From Nocardia sp. (GTDB taxonomy: Bacteria > Actinomycetota > Actinomycetes > Mycobacteriales > Mycobacteriaceae), in the NCBI RefSeq assembly GCF_025465275.1, contig NZ_JAODNK010000127.1:1-64000 (forward strand): a DNA stretch of 64,000 bases. The letters run 5' to 3'. Of the stretch, positions 43,881 to 52,469 are shown piece after piece. The notes under the pieces were generated by a model. That model searched no databases, was not told the DNA's origin, and saw only the letters and a program-made list of their open reading frames with translations. Position 1 is the stretch's first letter; each line of letters opens with the position of its first letter. A program made the translations under genes and the position numbers.

Positions 43881-43944
43881 GTCATCCCGGTGCGCTTTTG
43901 GCCGGGATCCACAGTGGATCCCGGCCAAAAACTGCCGGGATGGC
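43881..43944. repeat. REP-like palindrome / terminator after eccC
   Basis: A perfect 17-bp inverted repeat with a 1-base centre (43896-43930) is flanked by a second, outer pair (43881-43890 with 43935-43944, 9 of 10 matching). It begins about 35 bp after the eccC stop. The right half recurs at 50736-50767. It may serve as a terminator, but the second copy marks it as a dispersed element. Confidence 0.75.
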
Positions 43945-44143
43945 GGAGAGGACTGCCCTGGGATGGCGGAGGGGACTGCCCTGGGATGGCGGAGGGGACT
44001 GCCCTGGGATGACGGAGGGGACTGCCCCGCGATGACGGAGGGGACTGCCCCGCGATGACGGAGAGGACTGCCCCGCGATGGCGGAGAGGACTGCCCCGGG
44101 ATGACGGAGAGGACTGCCCCGGGATGACGGAGGGGACTGCCTC
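43937..44143. repeat. Nine perfect-length 23-bp tandem repeats
   Basis: Nine contiguous units with no length variation occupy exactly 207 bp, starting at 43937, 43960, 43983, 44006, 44029, 44052, 44075, 44098 and 44121. The consensus is GGGATGRCGGAGRGGACTGC then CCY. Variation is confined to four positions. A tenth, degenerate start follows at 44144. The period is not a multiple of three and no ORF is supported. It lies between eccC and the WXG100 genes. Confidence 0.92.
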
Positions 44144-44207
44144 TGGATGGCGACGAGGGCGGGCGGCGACGACTCCGCGAACCGGCGCGCCCGGTTATGC
44201 GAAAGCC

Positions 44208-44241
44208 AGCGCGCCCCGGCACATATTTGCCGGGGCGCGCT
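44208..44241. terminator. Terminator hairpin downstream of the WXG100 operon
   Basis: A perfect 14-bp stem (44208-44221 with 44228-44241) with a 6-base loop lies 17 bp beyond the end of the leftward WXG100 gene. The flanking T-rich tracts are weak (TATTTG to the right, CTTTC on the leftward transcript), but the stem is very stable. Confidence 0.75.
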
Positions 44242-44258
44242 ATTTGTCGTGCCGTGGG

Positions 44259-44561
44259 TCAGAACAGGCCGGCGAGGGCGATGTCCTTGGCCTGGAGTTC
44301 GGCATTGCCGGTGCGGACCAGGGTGCCTGCGCCGCTGAGAGTGGCGTTGAGCTGGCCTACGTGGACGTTCCATGTGCGCTGGAGATCGGCGAACGCGTCG
44401 TTGGTGTCGCCCTTCCAGTTATTGGTGACGAACTCTTCCACGCTGCGGTGGAAGGCCTCGAGCTGGTCGCGAATGTGCTCCGCGCGGCGGATGACCGAGT
44501 TCGCGCCGTCCGCGACACCTTCGAAGTGCGCGGAGATGACCTGGCCGTTTGCTGCTGCCAT
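44259..44561 (-). CDS. WXG100-family protein (EsxA-like)
   Basis: A 100-residue helical hairpin protein with the turn motif WKG (in NNWKGDTNDAF, about residue 49). Length and heptad-like spacing fit the WXG100 family, secreted as a heterodimer through ESX. No YxxxD/E signal is obvious at its C-terminus, so its partner, encoded 32 bp upstream, probably carries the secretion signal. Being at the ESX-4 locus, esxT/esxU are the positional counterparts in mycobacteria, though there they lie on the strand of eccC. Confidence 0.9.
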   Translation of the reverse strand: MAAANGQVISAHFEGVADGANSVIRRAEHIRDQLEAFHRSVEEFVTNNWKGDTNDAFADLQRTWNVHVGQLNATLSGAGTLVRTGNAELQAKDIALAGLF

Positions 44562-44593
44562 TGTGATGTCCTTTGTCCGAAGTAGAAGAGGGG

Positions 44594-44923
44594 CTACACA
44601 GCCGGCAGGTCGAGGCTGGAGACCTGCGCATTGATCTGGGCCTTGTAATCCTGGTCGTGCTCTTCGTACTGCGAGCCGACGCGGATCAGGTTCTCGGTGG
44701 TCTCCACGAGCTTGTTATTGAGCTTGTCGGCCTGGAAGTAGTAGCGCTCCATGAAGGCGTTGAACGCATCGCGTGCCCCGCCCTGCCAGTTCGAGCCGAC
44801 AGTCATGTTGTCCTCATCGCGCTTCAGATCCGCAATGGCGTGCATGAGCATGTCGTGCGTCTTCTTGAACTCCTGGGCCTTGGCCTGGATGAGCTCATTA
44901 CTGGCTTCGAATGCACCGGCCAC
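44594..44923 (-). CDS. WXG100-family protein with YxxxD secretion motif (EsxB-like)
   Basis: A 109-residue WXG100 protein. The turn is WQG in GSNWQGGARDAFNAFM, and the C-terminal tail contains YEEHD, a match to the YxxxD/E export signal of type VII substrates. GTG start at 44923-44921 with a near-perfect AAAGGAGG four bases upstream, so expression should be high. It is the first gene of a two-gene operon with the EsxA-like gene; the pair is expected to form a heterodimer recognised by the EccC third ATPase domain. Confidence 0.93.
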   Translation of the reverse strand: MAGAFEASNELIQAKAQEFKKTHDMLMHAIADLKRDEDNMTVGSNWQGGARDAFNAFMERYYFQADKLNNKLVETTENLIRVGSQYEEHDQDYKAQINAQVSSLDLPAV

Positions 44924-44953
44924 GGTGCCTCCTTTCGATTAGTTGAACGACAC

Positions 44954-44982
44954 TGTGTTCGAACACACGGTGTCGAACACAC
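44954..44982. promoter_or_regulatory. Palindrome plus direct repeat upstream of the WXG100 operon
   Basis: A perfect 14-bp palindrome TGTGTTCGAACACA (44954-44967) is followed by a second copy of its half, so that TCGAACACAC occurs at 44959-44968 and again at 44973-44982. It sits 31-59 bp before the GTG of the EsxB-like gene, where a repressor or activator site would be expected. No -10/-35 pair is clear. Confidence 0.55.
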
Positions 44983-45116
44983 AGCGCGGGCTGACGACCT
45001 TTACACAGTGATTAGACGAGGGTCTCGGCCCGGCGGTTCCACCCCTGTTACAGCAATTGGCCAGCACACTACCCAAGGATCGGTCTCGCTGACCAGTGCG
45101 TACGGTCACACCGGGG

Positions 45117-46328
45117 TCACCAGGTGCTGTTTGCCAGTAATCCGTACTGTGCGGCGGCCCGCTGATGGGCGTCGTCCAACTGGTCGCTCTCCACCGTCGC
45201 AACGTATTGGCGATACGTCACGACGCACCGGAACCGCTTGGTCTCGAAATCGTCCTGGACGGTACTTTCGCCGCATTTCGCATTCGGCAGCACCGCCGGC
45301 GCATCTGCGGGGCCCGGATAGGACCTGTCGAGAATCACGCCGGCGAGTTTGACCGCGGCGGCGGTATCCCGGGTTCGGTACAGCATGCTGTTGCTCGCCA
45401 TTTCCGAACTCTTCGAGAAGCGGTCCACTCCGCTGAGTTTCATCAGGTGCGTCCAATAGTCCTGATCGCCAACTTGATTCAGGAAGCCGCGCAATTCGTA
45501 GCGGGACTGGGTGAGCAGATCGGGCGTGCCGAATGCGCTGGGACTCAGCGTCCGTCGCCACATATCGTCGGGATCGTAGGGCAGGCGCAGCGCGTCCTCT
45601 TTGCTGAGGGGTTTCAGGGCATCCAGTAGCGGCAGCTCGGCGTCGTACACCTTCTCGGCGAGGCCGGTCAGCTGCGCGACCTCCGGCGTCTTCCCGCCCA
45701 CCATCAGATCGACGATATAGTTGCCGTGCGCCAGCGTCGATCCCATCGAGGCGACGCCGGGCCGCCAATGTGCATGCGCCGTCGGATATTTCGCCAGAGT
45801 GAGCGGCTGATTGACATCCGCGGCGACCCCGAAGTCGGCAGCGTCCAGTTCGGTAGCGGCCTTGGCCGCGGCGGCCTCGTCCGAAAACTGCACAACGGTC
45901 ATCGCGGTGAACGAGACATCGTCCGATGTCGGTTTCGATTTATCGAGCGGCTGGTCGGCATTGCTGGCGCTGACGCCGATCAGCATGCCATTGTTCGCGA
46001 GCACCGGCCGGGCGACCGCCGCGAGCATGGTTGCATCGTCCATGTCGGTGAAGGACTTCATTCCGGTGCCGTACTTGAACATCGGATCGATCTCCGGACC
46101 ATTGACCACATTATCGGCCAGCCGCATGGCCGCCAGGTTCAGGCCGTTATGCATATCGGGGTAGTAGATGTACCGCTGCTCGATCGGTGCGGTGGAGTAC
46201 GGGCCCACATCGAGTGTGCGCACATCGATTTCGCCAGGGTGTGCTGTGCCGTCGAGATGCGATCCGCACCCGGCCAGTACCAGTGCGGCAATAGCCAAGG
46301 CGGCGCCGCGAATTCGTCGTGAACCCAT
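45117..46328 (-). CDS. Lipoprotein of a tandem paralogous pair (distal copy)
   Basis: A 403-residue exported lipoprotein with lipobox LAGC after a basic n-region and short hydrophobic stretch. The mature part begins with a conserved TLDVG segment and ends AAQYGLLANS, both matched in the neighbouring paralog (TLDVGNLTTQP and SAQYAMLVNAH). I place it in the Nocardia lipoprotein family sometimes annotated as a domain of unknown function (DUF7373), without certainty. ATG 46328 follows GAGGGG; GTG 46331 is adjacent. It is 15 bp after its paralog and in an operon with the kinase gene. Function is unknown. Confidence 0.82.
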   Translation of the reverse strand: MGSRRIRGAALAIAALVLAGCGSHLDGTAHPGEIDVRTLDVGPYSTAPIEQRYIYYPDMHNGLNLAAMRLADNVVNGPEIDPMFKYGTGMKSFTDMDDATMLAAVARPVLANNGMLIGVSASNADQPLDKSKPTSDDVSFTAMTVVQFSDEAAAAKAATELDAADFGVAADVNQPLTLAKYPTAHAHWRPGVASMGSTLAHGNYIVDLMVGGKTPEVAQLTGLAEKVYDAELPLLDALKPLSKEDALRLPYDPDDMWRRTLSPSAFGTPDLLTQSRYELRGFLNQVGDQDYWTHLMKLSGVDRFSKSSEMASNSMLYRTRDTAAAVKLAGVILDRSYPGPADAPAVLPNAKCGESTVQDDFETKRFRCVVTYRQYVATVESDQLDDAHQRAAAQYGLLANSTW

Positions 46329-46343
46329 CACAGTCCCCTCGGC

Positions 46344-47564
46344 TCAGTGAGCGTTGACCAGCATGGCGTACTGCGCGGAAATGCGCTGCTGGGCATCCAG
46401 CAACTGACTCGCCGACACTTCGGCGGCGAACCGGCCGTACGTCACGAAGCAGTAATGGGCGATCGCCGAAGTATCCGGGCCGATGTACTTGCGGCAGATG
46501 GCATTCGGCAGATTCTTCGGTGAATCGACGGGCCTGTACAGCCGTGAGGTTTCACTGTGCGCCGCAACGATCGCGGCCGCACCCGCGGCATCGCGGGCGC
46601 GGAATATGTAATCGCCCTTCCAGGCCACGCGGTCCACGCCCGCGTCGGCGAAGAGCTTGACCTCGCCGGGCCCCTGTACGACCTGCAGGCCGCCCTGCCG
46701 GTCGTAGACACCCGGCATGCCGGACTCCGAAGGATCGTCGGCGAAGGTGCTCAATGCGCGAGCCAGCACAGCATCCGGATCCACCGGTATGTCCATGAGC
46801 TTGTCCACCGGTGTGGCCGGGAATTTCGCGAGGGCGGGTGGCAGCACATCCAGGCTGCGTTGCACCCGGCCGATCTGTTTGGGCAGGTCCCCGGATTTGA
46901 TCTCCGCCATGACGCTGTCGAAGATATTGGTGAGAATGACGAATTTGCCGGTGGCATACCAGGATCGGACCGGACCGCCGTCGTCGCTCGACGCCAGGGC
47001 GTACGCGGCCGGATACTTGTCGATCTGTAGGCGCTGAGCGCCGGGGGTGGAGTCGAAATCGGCCTGTCCGAGCGCCTGCGCGGCATCGGTCGCGGACTTC
47101 TCATCGGTGAAGAGCAGGACGACGTTCTCCAGCTCGTAGGACAGGCTGATCTTCTCGTCGGATTTGCCGCTGCTGACGAATCCGGAGAGGAATCCCTTTG
47201 CGAGGGATTTCAATACGGCTGGATCGGCAGTGACTCGGGAGGTGATCGCCTCCGAACCGAAGTCGACGAAGGTGCGGACCCGGCCGCTCATGGGCTGCGC
47301 CGGATATTTGACATCGGGATCGACCTCCACCGGTAGCGGTATGTAGCCGCCCAACCGCATGGCCTCCACCTGCTTGGCCATATCGAAGACGGTCGGTTTG
47401 TCGTAGTACTTGGGCTGAGTGGTCAGGTTTCCGACATCGAGGGTCGACAGATTCACGACCACGTGGGCCGGAGAAACGGGCTTCGGCGATGGTCCGCACG
47501 CGGCGGTCAGCGCAATCGCCAGCACTATCCCGGCGCTGAGCGCCACCCGCCCCAGTTTCCGCAT
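46344..47564 (-). CDS. Lipoprotein of a tandem paralogous pair (proximal copy)
   Basis: A 406-residue lipoprotein with lipobox TAAC, same architecture as the distal copy but well diverged. Shared features are the TLDVG block after the lipobox, a central region with alternating Asp/Lys patches and the C-terminal A-Q-Y block with a Cys pair (ICRKY, HYCFVTYG) that could form a disulfide. The gene starts 33 bp after the kinase gene and the ATG has AGGGGAA upstream. It may be an extracellular partner or reporter of the kinase; that is inference from operon position. Confidence 0.82.
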   Translation of the reverse strand: MRKLGRVALSAGIVLAIALTAACGPSPKPVSPAHVVVNLSTLDVGNLTTQPKYYDKPTVFDMAKQVEAMRLGGYIPLPVEVDPDVKYPAQPMSGRVRTFVDFGSEAITSRVTADPAVLKSLAKGFLSGFVSSGKSDEKISLSYELENVVLLFTDEKSATDAAQALGQADFDSTPGAQRLQIDKYPAAYALASSDDGGPVRSWYATGKFVILTNIFDSVMAEIKSGDLPKQIGRVQRSLDVLPPALAKFPATPVDKLMDIPVDPDAVLARALSTFADDPSESGMPGVYDRQGGLQVVQGPGEVKLFADAGVDRVAWKGDYIFRARDAAGAAAIVAAHSETSRLYRPVDSPKNLPNAICRKYIGPDTSAIAHYCFVTYGRFAAEVSASQLLDAQQRISAQYAMLVNAH

Positions 47565-47597
47565 GGTTCCCCTCTGTGAGCCCGTAGTCGGGCCACC

Positions 47598-49163
47598 CTA
47601 CTTCACACGGTTGTGCAATACGGGCACTAATTTGCTGAGCAGAACCTGTTCCGAGTCCGGGGTCCAATTGCGCATGGCGGCGACGGCGGCGGGATCGTCG
47701 AGTGGCACCACGACGGCTCGTGAGCTGGTGATTTCGCTCGGCAGGCCGAGTAGTCCACCGCCACCGGCCTTTTCGTCACTGCGTACGGCGACGACGTAGG
47801 AGTTGTCGGAGACCTGCAATGAACCCCAGCCGTCCGAGGCCCGGGGTGAGGTCTCATCGCCATTGGGGGAGTAGGCGACGTTGTAGACGAAGCCGAGGCT
47901 CTCCATGAACTTCGCCTGCTGGCTGCCGGTCAGATAGATCGAGTAGTGGCCCAGGGTCGAGCCCTGCTGATTGACGTCCACCAGGGTGATGACTTTGCCC
48001 TGGAAGGCGGGATTGTTGTTGCGCGCCTGGGCTATCGGCGTCAGGCCACTGTTCGCCGAGGTGGGGGCGGCGTTTATCGAAGTGGGCGCGGCCACGGGGT
48101 CGGTGTGGTCGCTGCCGCTGAGGGCGAAGATGCCGACCCCGGCGGCCAGTGCCAGCACCACCGCTCCGGCTCCGGCGCCGATGTAGATGCGTTTGCGGCT
48201 CTTGCGCTCGGTCACCGAGGTCTTGGAAGTGACTGCGGCACTGTCCGGTGCGTGCAGCATGCCGGGCGATGCCACCTGAATGGGATAGGTGGGCGAGGTG
48301 AGGGTGGAGACCGGGTTGTAGCCCGGCGTCAGCGCATTCGCCGCCGCATCGGTGAATTCCCGGGAGCTGTTGAAGCGATCGGCGGGATTCTTGGCGAGGG
48401 CGCGCGCGAAGAGATAGTCCAGCGCCACCGGCAGATGCGGATTGATCGCGGTCGGGCGGGGCGGCGGCTCGTGTAGATGGCCCATCATGACCATGGCCGG
48501 TTGTGTTGCCGGATAAGGGTTCTGGCCGACCAGCAGTTTGTAGAACGAGCAGGCCAGGCTGTAGATATCGGCGCGATGGTCGAGGGCGCCGCCGGAGAGC
48601 TGTTCCGGCGGGGCATAGGCGATGGTCGCCACGAAACTGCCGGTCTGGGTGAGTTCGGTGGTGTCCTCGGTGGATTTGGCGACACCGAAATCGGCCAGCA
48701 GGGCGCGCTCGTCCTCGCCGTCCACACTGGAGAGCAGGAAGTTGGCGGGCTTGATATCGCGGTGCAGCAGGCCCTTCCGGTGCGCGTAGTCCAGGCCCTT
48801 GCCGACCTGGGTGGTAATGCTCAGTGCGCGCAGCGGAGTCATGGCGGCCGGATCGCGTTTGGCTTCGGCGGAGGCGTCGGTGCCCTCCACATACTGCATG
48901 GCGATCCACAGCTGGCCGTTCTCCTCGCCCCGATTGTGCACCGAGACGATATTCGGATGGTCCAGGCCCGCAACAAGATTGGCTTCGCGTTCGAAGCGCG
49001 CCCGGAACTCCTGGTCGCGGGACAGGTCCGCGGACAGCACCTTCAGCGCATCCATGCGCGGCAGGCTCGGATGCTTGCCGAGATAGACGGTGCCCATACC
49101 GCCGGAGCCGAGCACCCGGACGATCCGGTAGCCGCCGACGATGGTGCCGGGACTCATCGCCAT
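47598..49163 (-). CDS. Transmembrane Ser/Thr protein kinase (PknB-like)
   Basis: A 521-residue receptor-type kinase. The glycine loop is LGSGGMGTVYLG, the ATP Lys is in DALKVLS (about 41), the catalytic HRDIKPAN lies near 134 and DFGVAKS near 157. YAPPEQL forms part of the activation region. One membrane helix (about 325-348) is followed by a ~170-residue external domain with no PASTA repeats that I can see. ATG 49163 follows AGGAG at 7 bases. It heads an operon with two lipoproteins and faces an FHA gene. Nearby FHA proteins are plausible substrates. Confidence 0.93.
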   Translation of the reverse strand: MAMSPGTIVGGYRIVRVLGSGGMGTVYLGKHPSLPRMDALKVLSADLSRDQEFRARFEREANLVAGLDHPNIVSVHNRGEENGQLWIAMQYVEGTDASAEAKRDPAAMTPLRALSITTQVGKGLDYAHRKGLLHRDIKPANFLLSSVDGEDERALLADFGVAKSTEDTTELTQTGSFVATIAYAPPEQLSGGALDHRADIYSLACSFYKLLVGQNPYPATQPAMVMMGHLHEPPPRPTAINPHLPVALDYLFARALAKNPADRFNSSREFTDAAANALTPGYNPVSTLTSPTYPIQVASPGMLHAPDSAAVTSKTSVTERKSRKRIYIGAGAGAVVLALAAGVGIFALSGSDHTDPVAAPTSINAAPTSANSGLTPIAQARNNNPAFQGKVITLVDVNQQGSTLGHYSIYLTGSQQAKFMESLGFVYNVAYSPNGDETSPRASDGWGSLQVSDNSYVVAVRSDEKAGGGGLLGLPSEITSSRAVVVPLDDPAAVAAMRNWTPDSEQVLLSKLVPVLHNRVK

Positions 49164-49320
49164 GCTGGGACTCCTGATCGACTCGGTGGTACGGGCGGCT
49201 GCCAGCCGGAGCTTACCGACTGCGCCCGCTCCGGGATGACCTGGCGGAGGCGCGTGCACGTAACCTGGTCCGTGTGCTGAACGTCCCGCGCCGCGCGTAT
49301 TCCAGGGGCCGGTTCCGTTG

Positions 49321-50730
49321 ATGGATCGGCAGGTCGAGGTTGTCGCGGGCAACCATGTGCTCATACGGGTCGCGGGGGCGGTGCTGCTGGTCGCGCACCG
49401 GGAACGGGAGCGTCTGACCTCGGGTTCGCGTGCCATCGCGGCGGCGAATGCGCTGGCCGATCTGGTGAGTGAGGCGGCCGGGCAGTCGCCCGCGGGTCCG
49501 GGCCTGCTGGTGGCGCGGCAGGCCACGCGCTGGCTCATGAAGGACGCCGAGCGGATTTCGCCGGGACAGCCGGTCGAGTTCGGCATCCTGACCACCGCCG
49601 AGACCGGTGGCCTCGCGATCTTCCTGCACGGTTCGGTGACCGTGGTACTGGCCGGGCAGGCAGTCGAGTACTACCGCGGCAGTGATGCCGCGTTCACCGT
49701 GGACCGGGTCGCCGAGCATCCCGCGCGGGCGGCGGCGCTGTTCGTCGAGGACGGCAAGCGCCGGGTGCCGGCGCTACCCGAACGCGGAATCGGTTCGCTC
49801 GTGGCCGGTGTCGCGCAGGCCGGGGGCGCGGTGGTGTGGTTCGACGGGGAACCCGCGGTGCCGGCAGGGTCACTACTATCCGGGGGCGGTGCGCAACCGC
49901 TGGCCGGAAGTGGTGCACAGCCGCAGGAGCCGGATCCGCCGCCGACCGCCGCCTACGAATCGGATTCGCGGCCGATTCCGCTGGATCCCAACCTGACTCC
50001 GACCCGCACCTCGACCAGTGTTCCCGCCGGGCTGTATCTACCGCCCGCGGTGAGCGACGAACGGCAGCTCGAATCACCTCCCGCTACAGCTGGTTACGAT
50101 CCGCTGGTCGAGCCCGCCGACGATTACGACCCGCATCGTGCGCCCACCGAGATGGGCGCACGACCGGCCGAAACAGGCGGCACCAATCCGGCGCCGAAGC
50201 CCGATCCGGATCTGCAGCGCCGGCTCGAGGCAACGGCCAAGGCCACCGCGCTCACCGTCAAGGTGCTCGGATTCAAGTGTGCGCGAGCGCATCCCAGCGA
50301 TCCCCGGTCCGCGTTCTGCAGTGTGTGCGGGATGCCGGTGGATCAGACCCAGCCGGTGGCCGAGGTGATCCGGCCACCACTGGGCATGCTGGTGCTCGAC
50401 GACGGTATGACCTACATGCTGGCCGCCGATGCCGTGGTGGGCCGCGACCCGGAGCAGTCCGAGGCGGCGCGGGCGGGGCTGGTGCCCTTGAAGATCGACG
50501 ACAATTCCGGTGGCATGTCCCGGGCGCACGCCGAAATCCGCTTGGTGAACTGGGATGTCACGCTGGTGGATCGGGGGTCGACCAATGGCACGCGGGCGCG
50601 GCTGCCCGGATATCGGGATTGGGTTCGGCTGCAACCGAATCAGCCTATGACGCTGGTTCCTGGTACCGAGATGATGCTCGGTAATCGGCTGCTCAGGCTG
50701 GAGCCGGTCGCACCGCCGCCGTTCGGGTGA
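49321..50730 (+). CDS. FHA-domain protein with zinc-finger-like cysteines
   Basis: A 469-residue protein. The N-terminal ~190 residues form a globular region I do not recognise, followed by a Pro/Asp-rich linker. Next comes a cysteine cluster, Cys-x15-Cys-x2-Cys (about 320-340, ending FCSVCGMPVD). A C-terminal FHA domain (about 380-460) has VVGRDPEQ, MSRAHAEI and DRGSTNGT. FHA domains bind phosphothreonine, so it may be read by the divergent kinase. TTG 49318 or ATG 49321 are both possible starts. Confidence 0.85.
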   Translation: MDRQVEVVAGNHVLIRVAGAVLLVAHRERERLTSGSRAIAAANALADLVSEAAGQSPAGPGLLVARQATRWLMKDAERISPGQPVEFGILTTAETGGLAIFLHGSVTVVLAGQAVEYYRGSDAAFTVDRVAEHPARAAALFVEDGKRRVPALPERGIGSLVAGVAQAGGAVVWFDGEPAVPAGSLLSGGGAQPLAGSGAQPQEPDPPPTAAYESDSRPIPLDPNLTPTRTSTSVPAGLYLPPAVSDERQLESPPATAGYDPLVEPADDYDPHRAPTEMGARPAETGGTNPAPKPDPDLQRRLEATAKATALTVKVLGFKCARAHPSDPRSAFCSVCGMPVDQTQPVAEVIRPPLGMLVLDDGMTYMLAADAVVGRDPEQSEAARAGLVPLKIDDNSGGMSRAHAEIRLVNWDVTLVDRGSTNGTRARLPGYRDWVRLQPNQPMTLVPGTEMMLGNRLLRLEPVAPPPFG

Positions 50731-50735
50731 TGCTG

Positions 50736-50767
50736 TGGATCCCGGCCAAAAGCATGCCGGGATGACG
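50736..50767. repeat. Second copy of the REP-like half-element
   Basis: Immediately after the FHA gene, TGGATCCCGGCCAAAA followed by three bases and TGCCGGGATGACGG repeats the right half of the element at 43916-43946. It forms a weak hairpin of its own. It lies between convergent genes. Confidence 0.65.
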
Positions 50768-50793
50768 GGGCCTCGTAGGGGAGGGCGAGTGAC

Positions 50794-52245
50794 CTATGAA
50801 TAGCGCGAGGTGCAGGTGTTCTGGTTTCCCAGGACGCCGGCGCGGAACGCGTCTACTCGGGAGAAGCCGCTGGGCACCGTGTTTCCATCGGTGTCACTGG
50901 CCGCCAGCCCGTCGGTGAGCAGGCCCGACACCGCCTCGTCCAGATCGCCTGAGGACAGACCTATATCGCCGTCGGTCTTGGATCGGCTGGGGTCGGCCAT
51001 TTTTCCGGTGATCACGCCGGAGAGGCAGGCCGCGCGCAGACCGGTCTTCGCGCCCTTGAGCGTCTGCCCGGTACTCTGCTGCACCGCCAGCGCATAGCGG
51101 GAGATGAACACCACGTAGGCGGTGAAGGCGCCGGTAACCTTGACCGGCAACCCGTCCTGCTCATCGGTATTGGCCACGCCGCGATCGTGCAGCGCGGGCA
51201 GATCGGTGCCAATGGTGTTGGTGGCCGGGCAGTAGGTGACAGGCTCGGTGTCTTTTCCGTTGCGGCAGCTCATCTTCGCGCTGTCGTAGCTGTATTTCGG
51301 CTCCTTGGAGATCGGCATGATGGCGGCCATCTCCTTGGTCAGCTGATCGAGATGCGGCTGGTCCACATCCGCTGCATTGTCGGTGGTCTCACTGCCCAGC
51401 GACTGCGGCAGATTGCCGCGCCGGCGCTCGATCTCCTTGGTATCGATGCCTTTACAGCCCTTGGGCCCGTCGGTGAAGCCGACCTGCACGGCGGTGACGC
51501 GTTCGAACGCGGAACCGTGCACGCTGCCCGGATCGCTCGGATTCTCATCCCGAATGGCGACGGTGGTGGCCAGGATGGCGTTCAAACCGTCGGAGGTATT
51601 GATGGTGAAATGCTTTGCTTTGCCCTCGGCCACATAGCGAATGAACGCGCCGGAGAAACAGTCGGCCTGCTGCTCCTTGACCAGGGTCGGGGTCTTGCGA
51701 TTGACGATATTGGCCATGGTTTGGATGGCGTGGCCGTACTCGTGCGCCAGCACCGTCACCACCGACATCTTCCCGAAGGTGTCCTGCACGGTCGGCAGCA
51801 GCACCGTACGGTCCCAGCCGATGGAGCCGTCGAGACTGCAGAACGCGGCATTGACGAGCCGGTAGGTGCTCTCCTGACAGAACTGCACGGACTGCGCTCG
51901 CGGGGCCTTCGCGCTCCAGGAGATGAACTTGTCGACGGGTGTGAAGGCGCCGTCGAACTCCTTCGGATACTCACCCTGCCAATAGGTCTGAATATCGTCG
52001 AGGGCATTGAGTACCAGCTTGTCGATCGGCCCGCCGTCGGAATTCTGCGCTGTCAGCGTCGAATCCGGCACCCCGGCGCGCGGTCCGTTCGGACCGCTGG
52101 TGGTGGGCAGCCCGGCCACCTTGAACGGATCGTCGTAGATCGAGACCGCCCGGCCGCCGATATTTCGTGTGCATCCGGTCAACAGCACCGCGATCAAGGT
52201 GAGAACAGCGAATGCCACTGTCGCCCGGCGCCCGCGCATCCCCAC
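50794..52245 (-). CDS. Lipoprotein neutral zinc metallopeptidase
   Basis: A 483-residue exported protein with lipobox LTGC soon after the start. A zinc-binding HExxH motif is in VLAHEYGHAIQT with a downstream EQQADC likely giving the third ligand; this fits the putative neutral zinc metallopeptidase (YpfJ-type) family. Several cysteines (QFCQE, AFCSLDG, MSCRNG, TYCPAT) suggest disulfides in the mature domain. GTG 52245 is placed 5 bases after GGGAG; ATG 52239 is almost equally good. It faces the FHA gene and is divergent from the FHA-ABC gene. Its target is unknown. Confidence 0.85.
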   Translation of the reverse strand: MGMRGRRATVAFAVLTLIAVLLTGCTRNIGGRAVSIYDDPFKVAGLPTTSGPNGPRAGVPDSTLTAQNSDGGPIDKLVLNALDDIQTYWQGEYPKEFDGAFTPVDKFISWSAKAPRAQSVQFCQESTYRLVNAAFCSLDGSIGWDRTVLLPTVQDTFGKMSVVTVLAHEYGHAIQTMANIVNRKTPTLVKEQQADCFSGAFIRYVAEGKAKHFTINTSDGLNAILATTVAIRDENPSDPGSVHGSAFERVTAVQVGFTDGPKGCKGIDTKEIERRRGNLPQSLGSETTDNAADVDQPHLDQLTKEMAAIMPISKEPKYSYDSAKMSCRNGKDTEPVTYCPATNTIGTDLPALHDRGVANTDEQDGLPVKVTGAFTAYVVFISRYALAVQQSTGQTLKGAKTGLRAACLSGVITGKMADPSRSKTDGDIGLSSGDLDEAVSGLLTDGLAASDTDGNTVPSGFSRVDAFRAGVLGNQNTCTSRYS

Positions 52246-52469
52246 GTCTACTCCCTCACGGCCGACCATAAATCCACCCCGGATCGGACATTGCGGCATA
52301 CCGCGCTGCCCGAGCCCCACGCATATTATCTGCCGGGCCGCCATTGCGGCGTGCGGGTTACCTGCGGTTCCGGGCGGTTGCGACCGTATCGATGCCTACC
52401 GCCGGGGCTCTGCGCGGACGGGCCGATACTCCCCGGGTCCGCGGCGATGCAGCCGGTAGTATCCGGGCC

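Noticed and set aside
43937..44143. CRISPR array
   Set aside because: The 23-bp units are directly adjacent with no spacers and there are no cas genes; it is a simple tandem repeat.
44954..44967. LexA/SOS box
   Set aside because: The site has the TTCGAA core but not the actinobacterial SOS layout TCGAAC-N4-GTTCGA.
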